Source: Flavobacterium sp. UBA5153 (GTDB lineage: Bacteria; Bacteroidota; Bacteroidia; Flavobacteriales; Flavobacteriaceae). From it: 64,000 nucleotides of DNA. Within the stretch, counting starts at the first letter, position 1, and each line of letters begins with the position of its first letter. Below the pieces are notes generated by a model. It made no database searches, was not told the DNA's origin, and saw nothing but the letters and a program-made list of their open reading frames with translations. Both the position numbers and the translations under genes were made by a program. Shown here piece after piece: positions 27,996-37,258 of this stretch. The stretch lies in the NCBI GenBank assembly GCA_002413745.1, contig DHXP01000003.1, forward strand, positions 37,825 to 101,824, read 5' to 3'.

Positions 27996-28292
27996 AAAAC
28001 AAAGGAAAACAACAGAGTCAAAAAAAATTTCAAATACACGCGGCTTTTTAGCCGAAAAAATTTATATTTGATTGAATTTTTAAAATAAAACGACCGTTTA
28101 CGGTTTCCCGTAAAGAAATTAAAAATCAGTAAAATACATTTGTGGTCAGTTCACATAAAAAACGTACTTGAAAATAGAATTTTTCATAATTGCTTGCATC
28201 ATTACAACATAATTAAAGTGAAGTCAGAAACACTAAAAAACGAGGAGTTACTGAAAATCCTTAAGAGTAAGAATAAACTAATTTAATGAAAT

Positions 28293-28664
28293 ATGAAATC
28301 AAAATTAACAGCTTATTTGCTATGGTTCTTTTTAGGGTTTTGGGGCGCACACAAATTTTATCTTAACAAAACTGGAATGGGAATACTTTATCTTTTTACA
28401 TTCGGGATTTTTGGAGTAGGATGGTTTATTGATTTATTCACTCTTGGCGGACAAGTTGACACTTACAATGCATTATTTGGAAGGCAATTTGGAAGCTCAA
28501 ACCAAAATGTAAACACTAATCATATTGTTGTAAATGCTCCTGATAGTAATAAAAATAATTCTAAAAGTATTTCTAATCAACTCCATAAACTTCACGATTT
28601 AAAAGAAAAAGGAATATTAAGCGAAGAAGAGTATACTGCACAAAAGTCAAAAATTTTGAGTTAG
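28293..28664 (+). CDS. TM2-domain membrane protein with a SHOCT tail
   Basis: A 123-residue protein. An N-terminal TM2 domain has two helices and the motif GFWGAHKFYLNKTGMGILYL; after a polar linker the tail HDLKEKGILSEEEYTAQKSKIL is a SHOCT-type oligomerisation motif. The biological role is unknown. About 300 bases of AT-rich DNA precede it, without a clear gene. Confidence 0.85.
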   Translation: MKSKLTAYLLWFFLGFWGAHKFYLNKTGMGILYLFTFGIFGVGWFIDLFTLGGQVDTYNALFGRQFGSSNQNVNTNHIVVNAPDSNKNNSKSISNQLHKLHDLKEKGILSEEEYTAQKSKILS

Positions 28665-28823
28665 TCAAATTTTAAAAACCTTCGAAGTCTTCCAACTTCT
28701 TAAACAATATAAAACCTTAAAGCTCCTAACCATTATAAGTCTAGAGTTTTTTTAAACAATCAAGCCCTTAGCAATATACTGAAATATTTTATATCTTTGT
28801 ATCTTAATTGATTACTTATCAAA

Positions 28824-29096
28824 ATGACTACACTTACTGTAAACATAAAAGACATTTCTCAAATTGCAATCATCAAAAAAATTTTGAAAGCTTTTGATGT
28901 GGAAGTAATTGAGCAAAATAATGAAATTACAAATCCAGAGATAATCCAAAGGTTAGAGAAGCACCACAAAAACTTTCGGAAACCTGCGTATAGAGAAGAA
29001 AACTACACCAAAGTAGATGCCAAAAATATATGGCAAAATAACTCTCCTTCCAAAACATCACAAAACATCAAAACTCCTAGCCTTTCAAAAGACTAG
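28824..29096 (+). CDS. Small antitoxin-like protein (DUF2683-like)
   Basis: A 90-residue protein starting MTTLTVNIKD, an N-terminus common among small Bacteroidota antitoxin-like proteins; the C-terminus is polar and probably disordered. No toxin gene follows on the same strand, so it may be an orphan. A TATCTTTG box lies at 28792-28799. The last codons and the stop lie within the stem of its terminator. Confidence 0.55.
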   Translation: MTTLTVNIKDISQIAIIKKILKAFDVEVIEQNNEITNPEIIQRLEKHHKNFRKPAYREENYTKVDAKNIWQNNSPSKTSQNIKTPSLSKD

Positions 29097-29106
29097 GAGC
29101 TTTTTT
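29074..29106 (+). terminator. Intrinsic terminator overlapping a coding end
   Basis: ACTCCTAG and CTAGGAGC form the stem, followed by T6. The upstream gene's TAG stop (29094-29096) is inside the 3' arm. Confidence 0.8.
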
Positions 29107-29141
29107 AAACAAAAAAATCAAACAATAAAATGCTTGATTAT

Positions 29142-29498
29142 TTAAGCAGTATGCAAAAACACTTCGGCAGGAATCTTAAAATAATCTTTTAGCCTTTGAG
29201 CCATTTTCAAAGTAATCTCTCTTTTGCCAGACAATACTGCCGAAACGTGTCCTTTTGTACCTATTAACGGTTCTAAATCTTTGTTTTTCATCCCCATTTC
29301 TTTCATTTTTATTTTGATAACCTCCAACGCATCGAGTTCGGGCATTGGGTAATGTTTGTCTTCAAAATCTTTTATCAAAACAAGCAAAACGCCCAACTCG
29401 TCATCTTCGGGCGTATCGGGTTCTGCGTGAAAAATTTCCATTGCTCGCAAACAAGCAATTTTATGTTCTTCTTCGGTTTTTATCACTTTCCAAGTCAT
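29142..29498 (-). CDS. higA: HigA-type antitoxin
   Basis: A 118-residue antitoxin with a C-terminal XRE helix-turn-helix (MKNKDLEPLIGTKGHVSAVL) after an acidic N-terminal region that would contact the toxin. It follows the toxin gene by 20 bases, the order typical of HigBA modules. It should neutralise the toxin and repress the shared promoter. Confidence 0.88.
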   Translation of the reverse strand: MTWKVIKTEEEHKIACLRAMEIFHAEPDTPEDDELGVLLVLIKDFEDKHYPMPELDALEVIKIKMKEMGMKNKDLEPLIGTKGHVSAVLSGKREITLKMAQRLKDYFKIPAEVFLHTA

Positions 29499-29518
29499 CG
29501 TTTGTAGTTTTTTAATTA

Positions 29519-29830
29519 TTATGAATTTTCATCAAACTCAATTGTTTCAACATTTATTTTGTCATATTCTTTATGCGTTCCAAACCAAATCGTATAACAA
29601 GCTTTGCGCCTAAAGTTAAACGAAACCACCAATCGAAAATCGTTTCCTTTGATGTTAAAAACTACTCTTTGATTGTTTACTAAACTTGCATTTCTGTAAA
29701 CTTCTTTAAGTTCGTTAAAATTGTCAAAATCTATTTTAGAAACTTCGTGATACCAAGTCAATAATTGGTTTTTTGCAATCGGATATTTTTCGGTATAATA
29801 TATAACTGTATTTCTGCTAATTATATTCAT
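29519..29830 (-). CDS. higB: HigB-type mRNA interferase toxin
   Basis: A 103-residue RelE-superfamily toxin of the HigB branch: RVVFNIKGNDFRLVVSFNF and YTIWFGTHKEYDKI are the family blocks. It is predicted to cleave mRNA on the ribosome. It is first in the operon and its ATG lies about 20 bases from AT-rich promoter-like DNA. Confidence 0.88.
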   Translation of the reverse strand: MNIISRNTVIYYTEKYPIAKNQLLTWYHEVSKIDFDNFNELKEVYRNASLVNNQRVVFNIKGNDFRLVVSFNFRRKACYTIWFGTHKEYDKINVETIEFDENS

Positions 29831-30202
29831 TTATCAAAGATACATAAATTGTATTCAATTTGCAAACTTTAAATTTAAAAATTAATTTTCAATAAATTAG
29901 AAATGTTTATATCCCAATAGTGAAGAAGGAATGAGAAACAAAAAAACCAATCTCGAAGATTTGTCTTCAGTTCATAGCTGAAAAATAAAACCCATCAATT
30001 TCATCTCTCGGATATGTCTTAATTCGGTCGCAGACTTATAAGTCCGCAAGAAATAAGATTATTAATCAACTTCCTCGAGAAATTATACGAATTTAGAGGC
30101 TGAATTAAATTTGTTTTTTAAATTTGTTAGCATACATTATGGGCACGAATTGTAAATCGAACCATCGGAAAACATAAAAAAATTAATAGAAAAACAAAAA
30201 TA
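29831..30202. other. Intergenic region between higB and cysteine synthase
   Basis: The 372 bases contain no credible gene. A short palindrome (GCAGACTTATAAGTCCGC, about 30029-30046) resembles flavobacterial intergenic repeats. Promoters for the two divergent flanking genes must lie here, but no strong box stands out. Confidence 0.5.
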
Positions 30203-31114
30203 ATGAGAGCAAAAAGCATTCTGGAAACTATTGGAAACACTCCAGTGGTTCAAATCAACAAGTTGTTCGGGAACGGCAAAGAAGTATGGATTAAATTAGA
30301 AAAATCAAATCCGGGAAGCAGCATAAAAGATAGAATTGCGTTGGCAATGATAGAAGACGCCGAAAGTAAAGGATTATTGAATTCCAATAGTGTAATTATT
30401 GAGCCTACTTCCGGAAACACGGGAATAGGATTGGCCTTAGTCGCAGCCGTCAAAGGATATAAAGTTATTCTGGTAATGCCAGATTCCATGAGTGTAGAAC
30501 GCAGAAAATTGATGGAAATTTATGGTGCTGAATTTGTGCTTACTCCGCGCGAAAAAGGAATGAAAGGAGCGATTGAAAAAGCTGCCGAATTGACTTTAGA
30601 AATTCCAAACGCCTGGTCTCCAAAACAGTTTGACAATCCGGCAAACGTAGAAGTGCATGAAAGAACAACTGCACAAGAAATTATTTTAGATTTCCCTGAT
30701 GGCTTAGATTATATTATTACAGGTGTAGGAACAGGCGGCCACATTACGGGCATAGCAAAAGTTTTGAAAGCTAAATTTCCTAATTTAAAAGTAATTGCTG
30801 TTGAGCCTGAATTGTCTCCGGTATTAAGCGGCGGAAATCCAGGGCCACATCCTTTGCAAGGAATTGGAGCAGGCTTTATTCCGTCCATTTACCGAAGCGA
30901 CTTAATTGACGAAGTGATACAAGTAAGTAAAGACGAGTCTTTTGAATATACCAGAAGAATAGCAAAGGAGGAAGGCATTCTTGTAGGAATTTCAACTGGC
31001 GCCTCTTTAGCGGCGGTTGCTAAAAAGCTAAAAACAATTCCTGACGGAGCAGTTGTTTTGACATTTAATTACGACACTGGCGAGAGATATTTGTCTATTG
31101 AAGGATTATTTTAA
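30203..31114 (+). CDS. cysK: Cysteine synthase (O-acetylserine sulfhydrylase)
   Basis: PLP enzyme that makes cysteine from O-acetylserine and sulfide. The 303 residues carry the PLP lysine in SSIKDRIA (K42), the substrate loop [10 protein letters not shown], and the phosphate loop [10 protein letters not shown]. It could be CysM rather than CysK, which motif reading alone does not settle. It is a monocistronic gene followed by repeat hairpins and a terminator. Confidence 0.92.
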   Translation: MRAKSILETIGNTPVVQINKLFGNGKEVWIKLEKSNPGSSIKDRIALAMIEDAESKGLLNSNSVIIEPTSGNTGIGLALVAAVKGYKVILVMPDSMSVERRKLMEIYGAEFVLTPREKGMKGAIEKAAELTLEIPNAWSPKQFDNPANVEVHERTTAQEIILDFPDGLDYIITGVGTGGHITGIAKVLKAKFPNLKVIAVEPELSPVLSGGNPGPHPLQGIGAGFIPSIYRSDLIDEVIQVSKDESFEYTRRIAKEEGILVGISTGASLAAVAKKLKTIPDGAVVLTFNYDTGERYLSIEGLF

Positions 31115-31188
31115 AAACCATATCATAAAGCGTGTAAATAAAAACCTGATGGTGTAGATATATTTACTCCATTTCAAAAATATCAAGA

Positions 31189-31274
31189 CCTGACACCTTT
31201 CAAAAACCTGTCAGGTCTAATTATTAAAAATAATATGAAAACCCTTGTAGAGACGAACTGCAGTGCGTCTCTAC
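31189..31274. repeat. Two dispersed-type hairpins
   Basis: AGACCTGACA pairs with TGTCAGGTCT at about 31189-31218, and GTAGAGACG pairs with CGTCTCTAC at 31247-31274. Both look like flavobacterial intergenic palindromes. Neither has a T-run. Confidence 0.65.
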
Positions 31275-31311
31275 GACAACAGCCAATCGACAATTAATTC
31301 CCAAAAACAAA

Positions 31312-31345
31312 AAAAACCCGTCTCGATAAATCGGGACGGGTTTTT
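31312..31345. terminator. Bidirectional intrinsic terminator
   Basis: AAAAACCCGTC and GACGGGTTTTT form an 11-bp stem with T-runs on both strands. It lies between convergent cysK and rpmA. Confidence 0.88.
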
Positions 31346-31365
31346 CTAATAATTGAGAAAATCAA

Positions 31366-31632
31366 TTATGCTTCAACTTCGAATGGAAGGATGGAAACAT
31401 AAGATTTGTTATCTCTTTTCTTTTGGAAGAAAACAACTCCATCTACTCTTGCGTGTAGTGTGTGATCTTTACTAATGTAAACGTTTTCACCTGGATTATG
31501 TTTTGAACCTCTTTGTCTTACGATGATGTTCCCTGCAATAGCAGCTTGTCCACCAAAAATCTTAACGCCTAAACGTTTTGATTCGGATTCTCTACCATTC
31601 TTGGAACTACCGACACCTTTCTTGTGAGCCAT
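31366..31632 (-). CDS. rpmA: 50S ribosomal protein L27
   Basis: An 88-residue protein of the large subunit near the peptidyl-transferase centre. The N-terminus [14 protein letters not shown] lacks the cleaved extension seen in Firmicutes. It follows rplU by 23 bases in the usual order. Confidence 0.97.
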   Translation of the reverse strand: MAHKKGVGSSKNGRESESKRLGVKIFGGQAAIAGNIIVRQRGSKHNPGENVYISKDHTLHARVDGVVFFQKKRDNKSYVSILPFEVEA

Positions 31633-31655
31633 GACGTATTAGTTTTATTTTGTTA

Positions 31656-32081
31656 TTATTCTTGTGTCTCTTCTTTTTTAGCCTTTGGAGCTTTTTTTAC
31701 TTTTGGAGCTGCTACTTCTTCAGTCGCCACTTCAACAGTTTCTTTTTTGGCAGCTGCTTTTTTAGGAGCCGATGCTGTAATACCTTCGATTACAATTTGA
31801 GTAAGATACTGACGGTGTCCGTTTCTCTTTTTGTAACCTTTTCTTCTTTTCTTTTTGAAAACGATTACTTTATCTCCTTTTAAGTGTTGTAACACTTTGG
31901 CTTCTACTGAAGCACCTTCTATAGCTGGGGCGCCTATTGTGATTGTACCGTTGTCGTCTAACAAATAAACTTTGTCGAAAGAAACTTTAGTTCCTTCTTC
32001 ATTTGCCAAACGGTGAACGTAAACCTTTAGGTCTTTGCTAACTTTGAATTGTTGCCCTGCTATCTCTACGATTGCATACAT
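31656..32081 (-). CDS. rplU: 50S ribosomal protein L21 with basic/acidic tail
   Basis: The first 100 residues are normal L21 (MYAIVEIAGQQFKV, RRKGYKKRNGHRQYLT). About 40 further residues rich in Ala, Lys and Glu form a low-complexity tail. First gene of the rplU-rpmA operon. Confidence 0.97.
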   Translation of the reverse strand: MYAIVEIAGQQFKVSKDLKVYVHRLANEEGTKVSFDKVYLLDDNGTITIGAPAIEGASVEAKVLQHLKGDKVIVFKKKRRKGYKKRNGHRQYLTQIVIEGITASAPKKAAAKKETVEVATEEVAAPKVKKAPKAKKEETQE

Positions 32082-32111
32082 AACAAATTGTTTTATAAAT
32101 TTTTAAGGTTG

Positions 32112-32141
32112 CAAATATACAATTAAATATTTATCCTGCAA
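32112..32141 (-). promoter_or_regulatory. Predicted rplU-rpmA promoter
   Basis: TTG (32141-32139), 19 bases, TATATTTG (32119-32112): a close match to the Bacteroidota consensus. Confidence 0.7.
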
Positions 32142-32336
32142 TTAGTTCCTCCAAAAAAATAATTGAATTGTTTTACCCCAAGATTTTCAATGGTTAAAAG
32201 GCGTTATTTCCGATGAAAATCGTTAAATTTTTACCAAAATTAGATTGACACCTTATTCGTAATTAAAAAAAGGTATTTTTGATGTTACAATAATTTTAGT
32301 TTTATTACCTATTGTAAATAAAATTTATTAATCCTT

Positions 32337-33662
32337 ATGAAAAAATCAATAATGGTGTTAAGTACTGCGTTTATGCTTGGAGGAGTTGCTTCTGCCCAAA
32401 AAGTGGCTTTCGAAGAATATAATTTAGACAATGGCATGCATGTTGTTTTGCACAACGATCCTTCGGCACCAGTGGTGGTAACCTCCGTGATGTATCACGT
32501 GGGTTCGAAAGACGAAAATCCAGAAAGAACTGGTTTTGCACATTTTTTTGAACATTTATTGTTTGAAGGAACTGAAAACATCAAACGTGGCGAATGGTTC
32601 AAAATCGTAACTTCGAATGGAGGAATAAACAATGCCAACACTTCGGATGACCGAACTTATTATTATGAAGTATTTCCCTCGAATAACCTAGAATTGGGAC
32701 TTTGGATGGAATCAGAAAGATTAATGCATCCCGTCATCAATCAAATTGGAGTTGACACCCAAAACGAAGTCGTGAAAGAAGAAAAAAGAACCAGTTTCGA
32801 CAACCGCCCTTATGGAAATATCCTTACGGTTGTAAAAGAAAACATGTTCAAAAACCATCCGTACCGCTGGTCAACCATTGGCTCCATGAAAGATTTAGAC
32901 GCCGCCACCCTGGAGGAATTTAAAGCTTTCAACAAAAAATTCTACACACCAAACAATGCTGTTTTAGTGGTCGCCGGCGATTTTAAAAAAACCCAAGCCA
33001 AGGAATGGATTCAAAAATATTTTGGCCCCATCAAAAAAGGTGCAACTTTAACAAAACCAATATTTGTTGAAGAACCGATAACACAAACTATCAAAGCAAA
33101 ATATCAAGACCCAAATATTCAAATCCCGATGTTGTTGGCTTCTTACAGAACCCCTTCGATGAAAACCAGAGATGCCAGAGTATTAGAAATGATTTCTTCC
33201 TTATTAAGTGACGGAAAAAGTTCTATATTGTATAAAAAAATTGTTGATGATAAAAAAATGGCGCTACAAATTGGCGCATTTACATACAATCAAGAAGATT
33301 ATGGAATGTATATTTTATATGGTTTACCAATGGGAATGCACACTTCCGAAGACTTACTGAAAGAAATTGATACGGAAATCGTGAAAATTCAAACGGATTT
33401 GATTTCTGAGAAAGATTATCAAAAACTACAAAATATGGTTGACAATCAATTTGTGAACAACAATGCAAATTTGGAGGGAATTGCCGAAAACTTGGCAAAA
33501 TACTATTTGCTTTATGGCGATATCAATTTAATTAATACTGAGATTGACTTATATCACTCCATTACACGAGAAGAAATTAGGGAAGTGGCGAAAAAATACT
33601 TAAACCCAAATCAAAGATTGCTTTTGGATTATGTTCCTTCAACAGATCAAGCTCAAAACTAA
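32337..33662 (+). CDS. M16-family zinc peptidase, active subunit
   Basis: A 441-residue protein with a signal peptide (cleavage near ASAQ). The inverted zinc motif HFFEH lies near residue 73, with the downstream Glu in NEVVKEEKR, so it should be catalytically active. It overlaps no other gene and is followed after 13 bases by a second M16 gene lacking the motif. The pair resembles the active/inactive heterodimers of this family in the periplasm. Confidence 0.93.
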   Translation: MKKSIMVLSTAFMLGGVASAQKVAFEEYNLDNGMHVVLHNDPSAPVVVTSVMYHVGSKDENPERTGFAHFFEHLLFEGTENIKRGEWFKIVTSNGGINNANTSDDRTYYYEVFPSNNLELGLWMESERLMHPVINQIGVDTQNEVVKEEKRTSFDNRPYGNILTVVKENMFKNHPYRWSTIGSMKDLDAATLEEFKAFNKKFYTPNNAVLVVAGDFKKTQAKEWIQKYFGPIKKGATLTKPIFVEEPITQTIKAKYQDPNIQIPMLLASYRTPSMKTRDARVLEMISSLLSDGKSSILYKKIVDDKKMALQIGAFTYNQEDYGMYILYGLPMGMHTSEDLLKEIDTEIVKIQTDLISEKDYQKLQNMVDNQFVNNNANLEGIAENLAKYYLLYGDINLINTEIDLYHSITREEIREVAKKYLNPNQRLLLDYVPSTDQAQN

Positions 33663-33675
33663 GACCTTCTTAATC

Positions 33676-35091
33676 ATGAAAAAAACAAGTATTCTATTAT
33701 TCATTTTGTTCGTAACAGGAATTATGCAAGCACAAGACCGTCCGCAACCCAAACCTGGAAATGCTCCAGTGGTAAATATCAAAAAACCCCAAATGTTTGT
33801 TTTGGCAAATGGATTGAAGGTAATGATTGTTGAAAATCACAAACTGCCAAGAGTTACTTTTAATCTTACTTTAGACAATGCCCCTTTTGTCGAAGGAAAC
33901 ATAAAGGGAGTGGACGAATTGAGCAGCAGTTTAATTGGAAATGGATCTAAAAAAATAGCGAAAGATACTTTTAATGAAGAGATAGACTTTTTAGGTGCCG
34001 ATGTCAACTTTAGTTCACATGGCGCTTCTGCCAGTTCCCTTTCTAAATATGCCGGACGAATATTGGAATTGATGGCAGATGGCGCTTTACATCCCAATTT
34101 TACCCAAGTAGAATTCGACAAAGAAAAATCTAAACTGTTAGAAGGATTAAAATCCCAGGAAAAAAGCGTCCCTGCAATTGCCAATAGAGTTGTTGATGTT
34201 TTAGCCTTCGGAAAAAATAATCCATCTGGCGAATATATATCCGAGGAAACCATAAAAAACATAACCCTTGCTGACATTAAAACCAATTATCAGAACTATT
34301 TTGTGCCTGAAAACGCCTATTTGGTAATCATTGGAGATATAAAATATACGGCGGTAAAACCTATTGTTGAAAAATTATTTAGCAAATGGGAAAAAAGAAG
34401 CACTCCAAAGCTGACTTATGCCGCACCGGAAAATGTCAACTTTACCCAAATTAATTTCGTGGATATGCCAAATGCCGTGCAGTCGGAAATTTCATTGGTA
34501 AACACCGTACATCTAAAAATGAGTGATCCTGATTTTTTTCCGGCGGTAATAGCAACTTACATTCTCGGCGGGGACTTCAATAGTTATTTAAACATGAATT
34601 TAAGAGAAGAACATGGCTGGACTTATGGTGCAAATGCAATCATTGGTGCCGGCAAATATGTAACAAAACTAAAATCAGCATCGGCTGTCAGAAATGCGGT
34701 TACTGACAGTGCCGTTGTCGAATTTATTAAGGAAATTAAAAAAATCAGAACCGAGAAAGTTAGCGAAGAAGTGCTTAATAATGTAAAGGCAGGTTACATC
34801 GGACGATTTGTAATGCAGGTTCAAAAGCCCCAAGCAGTGGCGCGATATGCCTTAAATATTGAAACAGAAGGTCTTCCCGAAAATTTTTATGAAAATTACA
34901 TCAAAACCATTAATGCCGTAACAGCTGAAGATGTACAACGTGCCGCAAACAAATATTTTATGTTGGACAACACCCGAATTGTAATTGCGGGAAAAGGATC
35001 AGAAGTGATTCCAGGTTTGGAAAGGCTAAAAATCCCAATATTTTATTTTGATAAATATGGAAACCCAGCAGAGAAACCTGTCGTAAAGTAA
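33676..35091 (+). CDS. M16-family protein, non-catalytic subunit
   Basis: A 471-residue secreted protein (signal peptide ending near MQAQ) with the M16 fold. The HxxEH position reads GVDELSSSL, so no zinc site is present. The C-terminal R/Y region that binds substrate in this subunit type is represented by LREEHGWTYGANA. The Met at 33676 is chosen because it begins the signal peptide. It is probably the partner of the upstream peptidase. Confidence 0.92.
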   Translation: MKKTSILLFILFVTGIMQAQDRPQPKPGNAPVVNIKKPQMFVLANGLKVMIVENHKLPRVTFNLTLDNAPFVEGNIKGVDELSSSLIGNGSKKIAKDTFNEEIDFLGADVNFSSHGASASSLSKYAGRILELMADGALHPNFTQVEFDKEKSKLLEGLKSQEKSVPAIANRVVDVLAFGKNNPSGEYISEETIKNITLADIKTNYQNYFVPENAYLVIIGDIKYTAVKPIVEKLFSKWEKRSTPKLTYAAPENVNFTQINFVDMPNAVQSEISLVNTVHLKMSDPDFFPAVIATYILGGDFNSYLNMNLREEHGWTYGANAIIGAGKYVTKLKSASAVRNAVTDSAVVEFIKEIKKIRTEKVSEEVLNNVKAGYIGRFVMQVQKPQAVARYALNIETEGLPENFYENYIKTINAVTAEDVQRAANKYFMLDNTRIVIAGKGSEVIPGLERLKIPIFYFDKYGNPAEKPVVK

Positions 35092-35128
35092 AAATCGCTT
35101 CTTTTTAAAAAACAAAAACATCTGAAAA

Positions 35129-35157
35129 AGGCTGCCTATACAATAGACAGCCTTTGT
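35129..35157. terminator. Intrinsic terminator between convergent genes
   Basis: AAAGGCTG and CAGCCTTT pair around a 13-base loop. It serves the M16 pair and possibly the EamA gene. Confidence 0.7.
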
Positions 35158-35202
35158 TGTTTATAAATATCCGTAAAATTCACCAGAATATTTTTCTGAG
35201 CA

Positions 35203-36069
35203 CTATTTCTTGGCAGACAAATACACTCCAATTAAAATGATAAAAGCACCCAAAAACTGAACTGGTGTAAGCAATTCATTGTCCAACAATCCCCAAAAAA
35301 AAGCTACTATTGGGATTAAATAAGTTACCGAAGTGGCGAAAACCGGCGATGAAATTTGGATGATTTTAAAAAAAATAATATTGGCAATTCCCGTCCCCAA
35401 CACCCCTAAAATTAGAATAAATAAAACCGAGTGCTGCACCTTTTCGATAGGAATCACTTCAAAGAAACCAGAGAAAAACAAAATGAAAAGCGCTGGCAAA
35501 AGTAGAATAGTAAAATTGCCGGTTGTGATGCTCAATGGACTCAAATTTGATAAATGTTTCTTGATTAAATTAACATTGACAGCATAACAAACTGATGCAA
35601 TGATAACCAGAATAGTATAATAATAGTTTTGATCGGGGTGATTTATGGCTCCATTAAAAACCAAAAGCAAACTACCTCCAAGTCCAATGAAAACGCCCCA
35701 AATTTGATTTTTTTTGAAACTTATCCCAAAAGCAAAAATGCCAAAAACCAATGTGTTCAATGGTGTCAAAGAATTGAGAATGGCTGTTATGGAACTATCT
35801 ATTTGTGTTTCGGCAATGGCAAAAAGATAAGCCGGAATAAAGGTTCCCAACAAGGCCGTCAAGGCAATATATCTCCATTGGTGTTGCGGGATTTTTGCCA
35901 AACTTTTGAAACCTATCCCCAACAAAAAAATAGCGGCAAATATGATTCGCAACGAACCTAATTGCATCGGCGTTAATCCAACTAACCCCTTCTTTATTAA
36001 TATAAATGAACTTCCCCAAATCAAGGCAAGAGTCATCAAGTAAACCCATTTCAACTGTTTTGAATTCAT
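35203..36069 (-). CDS. EamA-family (DMT) membrane transporter
   Basis: A 288-residue protein with ten predicted helices in two EamA repeats. The first repeat begins LALIWGSSFILIKKGL, the classic drug/metabolite transporter signature. The substrate cannot be inferred; relatives export amino acids or metabolites. The gene is divergent from the HMA lipoprotein. Confidence 0.9.
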   Translation of the reverse strand: MNSKQLKWVYLMTLALIWGSSFILIKKGLVGLTPMQLGSLRIIFAAIFLLGIGFKSLAKIPQHQWRYIALTALLGTFIPAYLFAIAETQIDSSITAILNSLTPLNTLVFGIFAFGISFKKNQIWGVFIGLGGSLLLVFNGAINHPDQNYYYTILVIIASVCYAVNVNLIKKHLSNLSPLSITTGNFTILLLPALFILFFSGFFEVIPIEKVQHSVLFILILGVLGTGIANIIFFKIIQISSPVFATSVTYLIPIVAFFWGLLDNELLTPVQFLGAFIILIGVYLSAKK

Positions 36070-36179
36070 AAACCAAAATTTTGGCTCAAAATTGTAATAA
36101 TTTTATGAATTACCGTTCCTTTTTTTTATTAATTTTGTCGCCAACAACAAGATAATTAATCTATTAAAATCCAATAATA

Positions 36180-36557
36180 ATGAATTTCACAAAATCAATA
36201 TTGACAATAACCCTTGCAAGCCTCTTGTTTGTGGGTTGTAAAGAAAAAACTAGTGAAAATGTTTCGGAATCTGCAACAGAAACTAATGCCCCACAAGCAA
36301 AAAAGGAAATTGCAGCTGCCAATCTTCAAACGGCGAGTTTTACCATAGAAGGAATGACTTGCGCAATAGGTTGTGCCAAAACAATAGAGGAAGAATTAAA
36401 CGGACTTGACGGAGTAGAAACTGCAACGGTAGATTTTGAAAAAAAATTAGCAACTGTATCCTTTGACAAAACCATACTAACTCCCGAAAGTCTCACCAAA
36501 GTAGTTGAGGCAACCGCGGACGGTAAAACATACAAGGTTTCAAATATGAAGTCATAA
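36180..36557 (+). CDS. Lipoprotein with a heavy-metal-associated domain
   Basis: A 125-residue lipoprotein (lipobox LFVGCK) with a polar linker and an HMA domain from about residue 55. The metal loop is GMTCAIGCAKTIE, a CxxxC variant of the usual CxxC. It may bind or pass Cu(I) or a similar ion in the periplasm. No P-type ATPase is adjacent. Confidence 0.85.
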   Translation: MNFTKSILTITLASLLFVGCKEKTSENVSESATETNAPQAKKEIAAANLQTASFTIEGMTCAIGCAKTIEEELNGLDGVETATVDFEKKLATVSFDKTILTPESLTKVVEATADGKTYKVSNMKS

Positions 36558-36577
36558 TCGAAACTATTTCATTTTAT

Positions 36578-36607
36578 AAAAAGCATCTGTTTATCAGACG
36601 CTTTTTT
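36578..36607. terminator. Bidirectional terminator touching the gldD stop
   Basis: AAAAGCATCTG and CAGACGCTTTT form a stem with one mismatch and T-runs on both strands. Its end overlaps the gldD stop codon (36606-36608). Confidence 0.75.
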
Positions 36608-37169
36608 ATTTCCACCTCAAGGTCTCCATCAATCTCTGCATGTCATTTTTAACGTAACTTGCAGCGGGCATAATAGAATCAAAATTGGGTTTTGCATAGA
36701 AATAAACTGATCCCGTTACAAAATGTCTAACACTGTCAGTTACATAAAACTGCGAGTTGGTGGCCGCATTGCCGTCGACTTGGTAGAACATACCATACAC
36801 TTTTTTGGCGGGATTCAAATACGGTTGTTCTAATATGTTATCGGCTTTTATGACGTGTTCGTATGTCAACTTTTGGGCATCTCTCAACAAATTATCGATG
36901 TTCTTGTTTACCGGTTTATAAGTAAGATAAATGGTGGCTTTCATTTTTGGATACGAAATGGTAAACCCACAGTCTTTCTCTCCTTTGATAACAGCTTCAG
37001 AATTCATTTCGAACCCAAAAGGACATTGGTTTTCGAAATTTATGTATTTCGCCTCGGGATAATCTAATCTGAGGTAACTTGATGGCTTTGGCAAAACATC
37101 ATCCTTGCAACTAAAAACAGAAGAAAACACTACAGAAAGTACAGAAAAAGCTATTATTTTTTTTAACAT
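36606..37169 (-). CDS. gldD: Gliding motility lipoprotein GldD
   Basis: A 187-residue lipoprotein (lipobox SVFSCK) of the GldD family, needed for gliding in Flavobacterium. Family blocks include YLRLDYPEA and ATIYLTYKPV. Its place after gldE, ssb and mutY on the same strand is the order expected in flavobacteria. Confidence 0.93.
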   Translation of the reverse strand: MLKKIIAFSVLSVVFSSVFSCKDDVLPKPSSYLRLDYPEAKYINFENQCPFGFEMNSEAVIKGEKDCGFTISYPKMKATIYLTYKPVNKNIDNLLRDAQKLTYEHVIKADNILEQPYLNPAKKVYGMFYQVDGNAATNSQFYVTDSVRHFVTGSVYFYAKPNFDSIMPAASYVKNDMQRLMETLRWK

Positions 37170-37226
37170 TTGTATTCTGAATTTATTTGATCTTCTAAAA
37201 AATTTAAAGGCACCTATTCCAGCATT

Positions 37227-37253
37227 ACTTCCCCTCCTTTGGAGGGGCTAAGG
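37227..37253. repeat. CCCCTCC hairpin repeat
   Basis: CCCCTCC TTT GGAGGGG is a perfect 7-bp palindrome followed by GCTAAGGGAGG. A related CCCCTAAAGGGG sits just upstream of tadA near 43151-43162. It splits gldE from gldD. Confidence 0.65.
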
Positions 37254-37258
37254 GAGGA

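Noticed and set aside
28218..28286. A 22-codon ORF (GTG start) just before the TM2 gene
   Set aside because: Short, with a Lys-rich product and no sign of conservation that I can judge; it may be chance in AT-rich DNA.
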